Shown here one piece after another: positions 25,867-33,606 of a stretch of 64,000 nt of DNA. The stretch's first letter is position 1; each line of letters opens with the position of its first letter. Both the position numbers and the translations under genes were made by a program. This DNA comes from Micromonospora cathayae. Lineage in GTDB: Bacteria; Actinomycetota; Actinomycetes; Mycobacteriales; Micromonosporaceae. Where the stretch lies: NCBI RefSeq assembly GCF_028993575.1, contig NZ_CP118615.1, positions 4,183,001-4,247,000 on the forward strand, in the 5' to 3' direction. The notes under the pieces were generated by a model. That model was not told the origin of the DNA. It ran no database searches and was given only the letters and a program-made list of their open reading frames with translations.

Positions 25867-27570
25867 TCAGCCCGGGGTGCAGAAGTTCTGGAAGGAGACG
25901 TACACCGTGCTGCCGGTGTTGGTGTTGCCGGCGGCGTCGGTGGCGCTCACCTCGACCGGGATCCGCTGGGCCAGCCGGGTCGGCCCGAACGACCCCAGGG
26001 TGCCCCGGTAGACCCCGCCCTTGAGGTGCGTCATCGTCACCGTGGAGCTTCCACCGTTGAACGTGTACCGGAAGCTGACCCGCAGCGCGCCGGCCGCCGT
26101 CCGGTCGTCCTCCACCGTGGCGGTGATCGCGCTGGTCGTCGGGCCGTACGGGCAGCCGCCCGGCTCGATCAGGGTCGGGCTGGCGGTGACCCCGCCGACC
26201 TTGGGCGGGCTGACGTCCGGTGGCGGCGGTGGGGTGGTGCTCACCAGCGGGCTCGGCGTCGGCGTCGGGGTGCGGCTCGGGGTCGGGGTGGGCGTCGGCG
26301 GCCGGGTGGTGGTCGGGGCGACGACGACCGGCGCGGTGGTGGTCGGGGTGACGCTCGGCGGCGCGGCCGACGGGGTCGGGGTGGGCGTGACCGCGTCGGG
26401 CGTGGGGGTCGGCGGGCCGGTCGGGTCCTTCGGGTCGTCGACCGGGGCCGCCGGGCCGGTCGCGGTCGCGTCCGGGTCCACGGCCATCGCGATCGGCTCG
26501 TCCCGGGCGGCGTAGCTGTAGCCGACGCCGCCGGTCGCCAGTACCGCCGCCACACCCCCGGCGACCAGGGCCTTGCGCGCCCAGCCCCGGCCCACCGAGG
26601 CGGTCCCCACGCTGCCGATGGCGGTGCCGAGAGTGGTGGTGGCCGTGCCGAGGCTGGTGGTGGCGACCGAGGTGCCGCCGTCGCTGGGGTCGTGTGACGG
26701 GAAGAGCAGCGCCAGCAGGGCCGCCCGCTCGGCGAGCCGGCTGCGGCCCCGCTCCTCCCACTGCGGCCCGTACGCGGCGACCGCCACCGACTCCAGCCAG
26801 TCGAGGAACGTCGCGGCCGGCTGCGGACGTTCCTCCGGCCGCTTCGCCATGCCGTGGCGCAGCAGGTCGTGCACGGACGCGGGGGCCGGTTCGGTGGGTA
26901 CCGGCGCGGACGCGTGCTGGTCACGCAGGTCCAGCAGGCCGGGGCCGGCGAACGGGGCGTGCCCGGTCAGGCACTCGTAGAAGACCGCGGTGGCGGCGTA
27001 GATGTCCGACGCCGGGGTGGCCGCCGCGCCCTGCCACTGTTCGGGGGCCATGTAGCGGGGGGTGCCGGTGACCGAGGCCCCGGCCTCGCGGCCGATCGGC
27101 ATGGCGATGCCGAAGTCCGCCAGTTTGCTCTCCCCGGCGGCGGTGACCAGCACGTTCTCCGGCTTGTAGTCGCGGTGCACCACGCCCCGGCTGTGCGCGG
27201 CGTGCAACCCGAGCAGCGAGCCCTTGAGCACGTACAGCGCCGACTCTGGCTCGGTGGGGCCGTTGGCGCGCAGCATCTGGCGCAGCGACACCCCGTCCAC
27301 CAGCTCCATCACGATGGCCGCGCCGTGCGGCGACTCCACGTACTCGTAGAGCCGGGCGACGTGCGGGTCGTCGATCGTGGCGAGGAGTTCGGCCTCGGCC
27401 CGGAACGCGGCCCGGAACGACGCGTCGTCGCCGACCTTGCCGACCAGGTACTTGATCGCGGTCCGGGTGCCGGTGGCGTCGTGGGCGGCGAGCACGACCC
27501 GGCCGGACGCGCCCGATCCGAGTTCGCGTAGGTGGGTGTAGCCGGCGACCTGCCAGTCGTGGACGTTCAC
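25867..27570 (-). CDS. Receptor-like Ser/Thr protein kinase
   Basis: A 567-residue Hanks-type kinase. The N-terminal kinase domain (about 10-270) keeps GSGASG, the VAIK-equivalent Lys (TAIKYLVG), HRDYKPENVL, DFG and the APEQ motif, so it should be active. A membrane helix (ARKALVAGGVAAVLATGGVGYSY, about 350) and a long Pro/Thr linker lead to an extracellular domain (about 450-567) with two Cys and SVEVSAT-type Ig-like strands; there are no PASTA repeats. GTG 27570 has GGAGG 8 nt upstream and matches the kinase N-terminus. The ATG at 27678 would add 36 Arg/Pro-rich residues encoded by a direct repeat, so it is rejected. The pseudokinase gene follows. Confidence 0.9.
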   Translation of the reverse strand: MNVHDWQVAGYTHLRELGSGASGRVVLAAHDATGTRTAIKYLVGKVGDDASFRAAFRAEAELLATIDDPHVARLYEYVESPHGAAIVMELVDGVSLRQMLRANGPTEPESALYVLKGSLLGLHAAHSRGVVHRDYKPENVLVTAAGESKLADFGIAMPIGREAGASVTGTPRYMAPEQWQGAAATPASDIYAATAVFYECLTGHAPFAGPGLLDLRDQHASAPVPTEPAPASVHDLLRHGMAKRPEERPQPAATFLDWLESVAVAAYGPQWEERGRSRLAERAALLALLFPSHDPSDGGTSVATTSLGTATTTLGTAIGSVGTASVGRGWARKALVAGGVAAVLATGGVGYSYAARDEPIAMAVDPDATATGPAAPVDDPKDPTGPPTPTPDAVTPTPTPSAAPPSVTPTTTAPVVVAPTTTRPPTPTPTPSRTPTPTPSPLVSTTPPPPPDVSPPKVGGVTASPTLIEPGGCPYGPTTSAITATVEDDRTAAGALRVSFRYTFNGGSSTVTMTHLKGGVYRGTLGSFGPTRLAQRIPVEVSATDAAGNTNTGSTVYVSFQNFCTPG

Positions 27571-27581
27571 CGTGCCGCCTC

Positions 27582-27641
27582 CAGGGAACCACCGCGTCCG
27601 GCCCGGACGGGCAGGGAACCACCGCGCCCGGTCGGGACGCG
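27582..27641. repeat. Two-copy 30-bp direct repeat upstream of kinase gene
   Basis: CAGGGAACCACCGCG starts at 27582 and again at 27612, with the following 15 bp also nearly matching. It begins 12 bp upstream of the kinase GTG (minus strand). It could be a duplicated regulator site or a simple tandem duplication. Confidence 0.6.
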
Positions 27642-27824
27642 CCGGGGGCCGACGCCGCCCGCCGGCCCCGGTGGACACCGGAGCACGGGTGACGACGACG
27701 GCGACGAGCGTACGGGGCCCCGGACCGGCCGGGGTACAGCCGATCCGTCAGTGCGGGGCGGCGAGTCGGGCAGCAGCACGACGTCACAGGTAGCAGACGA
27801 CGGCAAACGCGGGCCGGCGGCGGC

Positions 27825-28718
27825 TCACCGGGGCCGGCCCGGCGAGCCGGCGGGGATGCCCCGGGGCCGGTCCGGCCAGCCGGCCGGGATGCGCTCGAGG
27901 ACCCCGCCGGCGAACACGTCCCGCAGGCCGAGCGGCTTCAGGTGCACGTACCCGATGTGGCAGTCGCAGATGGCGTTCGGGCAGCCCCGGGGGGCCAGCG
28001 CGGTCCGCCACGAGCCGTCGTAGAGGTTGCCGATCGGGGCGGCGACGAAGTGGCAGCGGCGGACCGTGCCGTCGCCGTCCACCGACACCGCGGTCTCCCC
28101 GGCGTGGCAGGGCCGGTCCAGCGACAGGTGCGGGCGGACGCTGTACCCGAACAGCGGGTCCACGGCCGTCCACGCCGCCTCCTGCTCGGCGTCGTACCGG
28201 TGCCCGTCGGCGGCGTTGACCCACAGGTACACCCCGTCGGGCAGGGCGGCGCGCAGCGCCCGCGCCTCGGCCAGGTGCGCGGGCAGGCCGACCACCCCGA
28301 CCGAGAAGCGCACCCCCAGCTCACCCAGCCGTACGCAGCGGGCCAGGAACCGGTCCCGGCTCACCTGCCCCGGGTGGTACGTGGTCCACAGTGCCACCGT
28401 GTCCCGGTCGGCGTCGGCCAGCCAGTCGGGCCGGGCGGCCAGGTTGGTCTGGATCGCCACCCGCTCGACGTGCGGCAGGTGGGACAGCCGCACCATGGCC
28501 GCCCGGTACCAGCTCCGGGTCAGGCCCTCGCCCCACGGGGTGAACAGCACCGACAGCCGGACGTCGGTGGTGGCCTCCACCCAGCCGGTGAACCGGTCCA
28601 GGGCGGCCCGGTCGGCGCGCAGCAGCTCCGGCGGGTCGTGCCGCTTGGCGAACGGGCAGTACGGGCAGTCGTAGTTGCAGCTGGCCAGCGGGCCACGGTA
28701 GAGGATCGACAGGTTCAC
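27825..28718 (-). CDS. STM4011-family radical SAM protein
   Basis: A 297-residue radical S-adenosylmethionine enzyme, last gene of a five-gene operon. The CNYDCPYC motif supplies the CxxxCxxC 4Fe-4S ligands (about residues 14-21). The C-terminal part has further Cys/His (CHAGE, RRCHF, CPNAICDCH) that resemble an auxiliary cluster-binding SPASM-like region. It matches the family named after Salmonella STM4011 and sits in the same order with the STM4012-4015 partners. Its GTG overlaps the STM4012-type gene by 4 nt. The substrate and reaction are not known to me. The extreme C-terminus (GIPAGSPGRPR) is low in complexity. Confidence 0.85.
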   Translation of the reverse strand: MNLSILYRGPLASCNYDCPYCPFAKRHDPPELLRADRAALDRFTGWVEATTDVRLSVLFTPWGEGLTRSWYRAAMVRLSHLPHVERVAIQTNLAARPDWLADADRDTVALWTTYHPGQVSRDRFLARCVRLGELGVRFSVGVVGLPAHLAEARALRAALPDGVYLWVNAADGHRYDAEQEAAWTAVDPLFGYSVRPHLSLDRPCHAGETAVSVDGDGTVRRCHFVAAPIGNLYDGSWRTALAPRGCPNAICDCHIGYVHLKPLGLRDVFAGGVLERIPAGWPDRPRGIPAGSPGRPR

Positions 28719-30022
28719 CGCGGCGCGTACTCCGTCATCGCCCGCCGGACCGGCGCGGACACCAGCCACGGTCCGACCTGGTCGGAGCGGGCCAGTCCGG
28801 CGGCGGTGAGCCGGGTGCCGTCGTCGGTGGCCCAACCGCGCCGGGCCAGTTCGGCCAGTTCGGGGAAGTCGTCGGTGTGCGCGCTGCCGAACCGTTTCCG
28901 GTACGCCACCGGATCGAGGCCGTCGACCCGCAGCAGGGACTGGATCAGCCAGCGTCGCCGCTGCTCGGCGGCGTCGAGGGCGATGCCCACCTCGGCGTGG
29001 TCGAAGTCGTCCGCCGGGCGGGCCAGGTAGTCGTCGAGCACCGCCCGGACCTCGGTGACGCTGACCGCGTAGTCGAACGAGTAGTGCAGCGACGTGGTGT
29101 AGGACCGGGCGCCGCAGCCCAGCCCCACCATGCCGTCGTCCTGGCAGCAGTAGTCCGGCCCGTCCGGGGTGGGCACGTCGGCCCGGCGGAACTGCCGCAT
29201 CGACTCCTGCCGGTAGCCGGCCGCGTCGAGCACCGCCACCGCCTCGGTGTACCGGGCCAGCCGTTCGGCGTCCCAGTCGGCGCGGCTGTGCGCCCGCCGG
29301 CCCAGCCCGGTCAGCGGTCGCACGTACAGCGGGTACAGGTACAGCTCCTCGGGCCGCCAGCGCAGGGCGGCGTCCAGGCTGGCCCGCCACGACTCGGCGG
29401 TCTGCCCGTCGATGCCGTAGATCAGGTCGACGTTGAGCACCGGCGCGCCGGACGCCCGGATCGCGTCGAGGGCCCGTTCCACCTCGGTCCGCCGCTGCGG
29501 GCGGCCGGCGGCGCGGGCCTCGGCGTCCAGGAAGCTCTGCACCCCGATGCTGACCCGGGTGACCCCCCGTTCGGCCAGCACGGCCAGCCGGTCCGGGGTG
29601 GCGGTCGCCGGGGACGTCTCCACCGAGACCGGCAGCCCGGCCAGCGGCCCGCCGGCGGTCTCCTCGGCGATGTCGAACAGCTCGGTCAGCTCGCCCGCCT
29701 CCAGGTAGGTGGGGGTGCCGCCACCGAAGGCGGCCCGGACGAACCGGGCGTCACCGAGGGCGTCCCGGACCCGCCCGGCCTGCCGGCGCAGCTGGCCGAG
29801 GTAGGCCCGGACCTGCTCGGCGGGCGGGTTGGCCCGGGTGAACAGGTTGCAGAAGCCGCAGCGCATCTCGCAGAACGGCACGTGCAGGTAGAGGAAGAGC
29901 GCGTCGCGGGGCTGCCCGGCCCACACCTCCCGCAGCGCCGGTCGGGGCCGCAGCGGCCGGTACGCGGTCTTGTGCGGGTACGCGTAGAGGTAGCCCTGGT
30001 AGGGCGAGCCGTCGAGGGTCAC
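28715..30022 (-). CDS. STM4012-family radical SAM protein (HemN-like)
   Basis: A 435-residue radical SAM protein of the coproporphyrinogen III oxidase-like (HemN/HemW) superfamily. CEMRCGFC gives the CxxxCxxC cluster motif about residues 55-62, followed by the AAFGGGTPTYL and SVETSPATATPDRL strands of the SAM barrel and a C-terminal winged-helix-like region. A CCQDDG segment (about residue 298) marks this family. Haem synthesis is unlikely to be its role because it is embedded in the STM401x operon. Start is GTG 30022, overlapping the upstream gene by 4 nt. Confidence 0.86.
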   Translation of the reverse strand: MTLDGSPYQGYLYAYPHKTAYRPLRPRPALREVWAGQPRDALFLYLHVPFCEMRCGFCNLFTRANPPAEQVRAYLGQLRRQAGRVRDALGDARFVRAAFGGGTPTYLEAGELTELFDIAEETAGGPLAGLPVSVETSPATATPDRLAVLAERGVTRVSIGVQSFLDAEARAAGRPQRRTEVERALDAIRASGAPVLNVDLIYGIDGQTAESWRASLDAALRWRPEELYLYPLYVRPLTGLGRRAHSRADWDAERLARYTEAVAVLDAAGYRQESMRQFRRADVPTPDGPDYCCQDDGMVGLGCGARSYTTSLHYSFDYAVSVTEVRAVLDDYLARPADDFDHAEVGIALDAAEQRRRWLIQSLLRVDGLDPVAYRKRFGSAHTDDFPELAELARRGWATDDGTRLTAAGLARSDQVGPWLVSAPVRRAMTEYAPR

Positions 30023-30822
30023 GATGCTCCCGGGGGCAGGGTGAAGTGGGCGTACGGGACGGTCCAGACCACCTCGTGGCCGATCCGGTGGCCGGTGTGC
30101 CCGTCCTCGCCGTAGGCGGTGCCGTGATCCGAGCACATGATCACGAAGACCGGCCGGTCGCGGCGGGTGACCAGCGAGACGAGCCGGTCGACGCGCCCGT
30201 CGACGTACTCCAGGGCGGCGGCGTGGCTGGCCCGGCTGTCCTCGGCCGCGCCGGGCAGGTAGTGCCGGTTGGGTTGGTGCAGCGCGGCCACGTTGAGGAA
30301 GGTGAACAGCGGACGGTCGGCGGGCACCCGGTCGACGATCTCGGCCAGCCGGTCGAGCTGCGTGTCCAGGCAGTCGGGCGCGGTCACCCCGAAGCCGGCC
30401 TCCCAGTGCGCCTCGGCGAACCGGCCGGGCAGCACCGCGCCGAGCGGGCTGCGCCGGTTGAAGAAGCCCACCCCGCCCAGGCACACCGTGTGGTAGCCGA
30501 CGTCGGCCAGCGCGGTGGGCAGGTCGGGGGCGTCGAACACCCAGGTGTCCGCCCCGGCGGACTCGCTGCCCGGGAAGCGGGCCGCGAACAGCCGCGGGTG
30601 CGGACCCGGGCCGGTGGGGGTGGGCAGGAACCCGGCGAAGAACGCGTGGTGCGCGGCGTAGGTGAAGCTCGCCGGGGTGTGCCGGCGTTCCCACCGGCCG
30701 CCGGGCAGCAGTCGGGCCAACGCCGGGGTGCGCCCGGTCCGGGCCAGTTCGTCGGCCACGTCCCAGCGCAGCGTGTCCACGGTGACCAGCAGCAGGTCGT
30801 GGGAGCCGATCAGCTCACGCAC
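30019..30822 (-). CDS. STM4013-family alkaline-phosphatase-fold hydrolase
   Basis: A 267-residue protein of the alkaline phosphatase/sulfatase superfamily. It begins with the metal-site strand LLVTVDTLRWDVADELA (Asp, with the Thr nucleophile nearby) and ends with MCSDHGTAYGEDGHTGHRIGH, which carries the DHG and HxGH metal ligands. It resembles the STM4013/SEN3800-like family. There is no signal peptide, so it acts in the cytoplasm. It overlaps the STM4014-type gene by 13 nt and the STM4012-type gene by 4 nt. Phospho- or sulfo-ester hydrolysis is implied by the fold; the substrate is unknown. Confidence 0.83.
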   Translation of the reverse strand: MRELIGSHDLLLVTVDTLRWDVADELARTGRTPALARLLPGGRWERRHTPASFTYAAHHAFFAGFLPTPTGPGPHPRLFAARFPGSESAGADTWVFDAPDLPTALADVGYHTVCLGGVGFFNRRSPLGAVLPGRFAEAHWEAGFGVTAPDCLDTQLDRLAEIVDRVPADRPLFTFLNVAALHQPNRHYLPGAAEDSRASHAAALEYVDGRVDRLVSLVTRRDRPVFVIMCSDHGTAYGEDGHTGHRIGHEVVWTVPYAHFTLPPGAS

Positions 30823-31961
30823 GTCGCCTCCCGCCGCGCCCCGGCACCGACCGGCCAGGGGCCGTTCGCCCCGGCACCGGCCGGCCCCGGCCCGTTCGCC
30901 CCGGCTGTCGGACGCCAGCCGGCGAGCAGGGCGCGTACCTGCTCGGCGTAGGTGTCCCGGCCGTCGGCGAGGACCCCGGGCAGCAGGTCGCCGAACGCGT
31001 TGACCTCGGCCACCGCGTGCCGCGCCCAACCGGCCAGGAACATCAGGTCCACCGCGACGTGCAGCGTATCCGGGAAGCAGGCCGCCACCTGCTCGCAGGT
31101 GGTCATGGCCGCGGCCCAGTGGGCCGGGCCGGCCGCCGCGCGCAGCGCCGCCAGGTCGCCCCGGGCGTTGCCGAGGTGCAGGTTGGTGATCGGCCCCCGC
31201 CCGGCCCGGACCACCGCGTGGGTGGGGCGACCGGCCACCACCACGACCCGCAGGTCCACCACCCGGTCGGCGAGCCCGGCCTTGGGCAGCCACCGTTCCA
31301 CGTGCAGCCCCTCGGGGGCGAGCCGGTCGACGATCGCGGCCACGTCACCCTCGTCGGTGTAGCGCCGGACCCGCAGCGAGTTGAACAGCCGGCCGTCCTC
31401 GCGTTCCACCGGGGTGGTGGCGACGATCCGGGTGCCGTTGACCGCGAGGGCGAGCACCCCGGACGCCGACGAACCGTGCGCCGGCTTGACGAACACCCGC
31501 GTCCAGCCGGCCGCCCGCATCGCCGCCCGCAGCTCCGCGTACCCGGTGACCTCGGGCAGCGCCGGCGGCACCGGCACGCCGGCCGCGTCGAGCCGGGCGT
31601 GGCAGCGCCGCTTGTCGCACATGGTGACGATGTCGGCGGGCTGGTTGAGCAGGGTGGCCCCGCCCGAGGCGAGCCGGTCCAGGGCGCGGCGCAGCCCGGC
31701 GTGCCCGGCGGCCAGCCCGACGATCTCACCGTGCTCGGCCGGTGTGGCGGCCCCGCGCAGCAGCCGGTCGACCTCGGCGTCCTCGCCGGGGGAGTCGACC
31801 CGCACCAGGGTGTCCGCCGGTGGCGGGGCGGCCCCGGCGAGCAGGTCCCGCCAGGGCAGTACGGTCGGCGCGGCCAGCCCACCGGCCAGCGCCGCGTCGG
31901 TGAACAGCCGGACCCGACGGTTGCCGGGATTGCCGACCACGGTCAGCCGCACGTCGGTCAT
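30810..31961 (-). CDS. STM4014-family ATP-grasp protein
   Basis: A 383-residue protein with an ATP-grasp-like core: an N-terminal Rossmann-like part (VRLTVVGNPGNRRVRLF), MCDKRRCHARLDAAGVPVPP, the ATP-binding strand VFVKPAHGSSASGVLAL, and the metal-binding end with VDLMFL and AVAEVNAFGDLLPGVL. The arrangement resembles RimK-type ligases that join carboxylates to amines. The last 40 residues are Gly/Pro repeats. It belongs to the STM4014 family and is coupled by a 4-nt overlap to the LRR-like gene upstream. It may ligate something to a carboxylate; this is inference. Confidence 0.82.
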   Translation of the reverse strand: MTDVRLTVVGNPGNRRVRLFTDAALAGGLAAPTVLPWRDLLAGAAPPPADTLVRVDSPGEDAEVDRLLRGAATPAEHGEIVGLAAGHAGLRRALDRLASGGATLLNQPADIVTMCDKRRCHARLDAAGVPVPPALPEVTGYAELRAAMRAAGWTRVFVKPAHGSSASGVLALAVNGTRIVATTPVEREDGRLFNSLRVRRYTDEGDVAAIVDRLAPEGLHVERWLPKAGLADRVVDLRVVVVAGRPTHAVVRAGRGPITNLHLGNARGDLAALRAAAGPAHWAAAMTTCEQVAACFPDTLHVAVDLMFLAGWARHAVAEVNAFGDLLPGVLADGRDTYAEQVRALLAGWRPTAGANGPGPAGAGANGPWPVGAGARREATCVS

Positions 31962-32905
31962 TCCCCCACGGCGGTGTACCGGTAGACCTCGCCGTCGTCG
32001 TCCTCGTCGTCCTCGTCCGGCTCCTGCGGGTCGGAGACGTCCACGGTCACCCCGTCGAGCCGGGCGACCAGCCGCTGGGCGGCCTCCTCGGAGAGGTAGT
32101 GGTGGTACAGGTCGAGCTGCCGCAGGTGGGTCAGCGGCTGCCCGGTGAGCAGAGCCTCGGCCCCGGCGTCGGTCATGGTGCCCTTGGACAGGTCGAGCAC
32201 CTCCAGGCGGGGCACCACCGGCGCGGTCGCCACGGCGGCGGCGATCTCGTCGGCCAGCTCGGTGTTGCACAGCGCCAGGTGCCGCAGCGCGGGCAGCCGC
32301 TCCCCGGTCAGCACCGGCGCGAGGTCGGCCACGGTGGTGTCGCGGCCGTAGTCCTCCACGCCGAGCCACAGCTCCAGGTGGGTCAGGGCCGGCAGGTCGG
32401 ACCCGGCCACCCCGCCGACCAGCGCGGCCGGCAGGCCGCCGGACTCGAACGCCAGCTCGCGCAGGGCCGGGTGGCGCACCGGGCGCATCCGCAGCCCCTG
32501 CGCGCCGCGGACCCGCAGCACCTCCAGCGCCGGGTACGCCTCGACCAGCTCGGTGATGTCGCCGTGGCGGATCCAGGAGATCTCGCACTCCTCGTACGTC
32601 ATCTCGCCGAGGAACAGGGCCCGCAGCCCGGTGAGCCGGGGCGCGAGCGAGACCAGCAGGTCGAGCGGGGGCGGGGTGTCGTAGCAACTGCCCCACTGGC
32701 CGACGATCAGCGCCCGGATCGATCCGGGCGGCACCGTGGTCAGCAGCTTGTCCAGGATGCCGGCCAGTTCCTCCGGGGCGGAGTCGTAGTCCGGCGCCTC
32801 CACCCGCCAGGCCACCGCGGACGGGTCCGCCGGCAGCTCCGCCCCGGGGGCGAAGCGGACGACCGGCAGGCCGTCGAACGTCGTCACATGGCTGTTGATG
32901 GTCAC
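31958..32905 (-). CDS. STM4015-family LRR-like protein
   Basis: The first gene of the operon encodes 315 residues with leucine-rich repeat-like periodicity (LRALFLG, LEVLRVRG, LRELAFESGG, LTHLELWLG, LRHLALCNT, LEVLDLSKG, LRQLDLYHH). The C-terminus is a very acidic tail (DEDDEDDDGE) followed by VYRYTAVGE. It matches the STM4015 family and has no catalytic motif, so it may be a scaffold, adaptor or substrate of the enzymes encoded downstream. GTG 32905 has GGAGG 8 nt upstream. Function is unknown. Confidence 0.8.
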   Translation of the reverse strand: MTINSHVTTFDGLPVVRFAPGAELPADPSAVAWRVEAPDYDSAPEELAGILDKLLTTVPPGSIRALIVGQWGSCYDTPPPLDLLVSLAPRLTGLRALFLGEMTYEECEISWIRHGDITELVEAYPALEVLRVRGAQGLRMRPVRHPALRELAFESGGLPAALVGGVAGSDLPALTHLELWLGVEDYGRDTTVADLAPVLTGERLPALRHLALCNTELADEIAAAVATAPVVPRLEVLDLSKGTMTDAGAEALLTGQPLTHLRQLDLYHHYLSEEAAQRLVARLDGVTVDVSDPQEPDEDDEDDDGEVYRYTAVGE

Positions 32906-33606
32906 GCCAACCTCCGGCTCGGGATCTACGGCGACGGCACCGTAACAGCCACGACCGACATGGCATCCCGAAGCCGGGGCCGGACCGGTGGCAGCCCCGG
33001 TGACCTGGTCACCGGCGGTGCCGACCGGATGACGCTCCGAACTTTTGTTCACCTATCGAAAAGTATGAGCGCGGTTGACGAAAGGTCTGGACACCTCAGC
33101 GGTAGCTCAGTAGTGTCGAGTTCATCGATATGTTTCGGCGAGATGAAACCGCAGCGTAGGTAGCTCGCTCTCGACCGGCGTACCGGGCGGCGCAACCCGC
33201 CCCGGCGGCCGGTCCGTACCGGGGAGGCACCCCCGGGCAACGAGCATCCCCGAGACCACGCTGCGGACGGACGACCACCCGTGTCAGTGCCGCCACGGAC
33301 CGGGTCGATCCGACTCTCGGCACCCCGCCAGCTCCGCTGTCCCGTCCGACCCTGCGCGCGATCCGGCTCGCCGCAGGCCGTCACCCGCTGCCTTCCCATC
33401 GGACGGCCGTGGCCTCGACCGCCACGGCCGAAGGGCTCGTGCGGCCAGGAGGGGCCGCACGAGCCACGAGACCAGAGCTGGAACCCCACCGACCACGGCC
33501 CGCGACCCCGTACGACGACGGACGACAGCGTCCCACCACCCACGACACCGGCGCGGGGCGATCCACCCTGCCCGGATGTCCCCCGGCACCACGAAAGGGA
33601 CCCTCC
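32906..33606. other. Long divergent intergenic region
   Basis: About 700 bp without a convincing gene. The first 250 bp are less GC-rich and should hold the promoters for the STM4015-type operon (minus) and the cupredoxin gene (plus). A plus-strand promoter candidate is TGGACA (33088-33093), 17-bp spacer, TAGTGT (33111-33116), which would leave a leader of about 480 nt. Hairpins in that leader include GTTTC/GAAAC near 33134-33151, GGGCGG/CCGCCC near 33185-33202 and CCGGT/ACCGG near 33211-33224. I could not match these to a known riboswitch. Confidence 0.4.

Noticed and set aside
33097..33180. Sequence GGTAGCTCAG resembles a tRNA D-arm.
   Set aside because: No acceptor stem, anticodon arm or T-loop (GGTTCxAxxCC) could be paired around it.
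33160..33330. Possible riboswitch (c-di-AMP, cobalamin or c-di-GMP type) in the cupredoxin leader.
   Set aside because: Only generic GC-rich hairpins are present; none of the conserved core sequences of these classes could be found.
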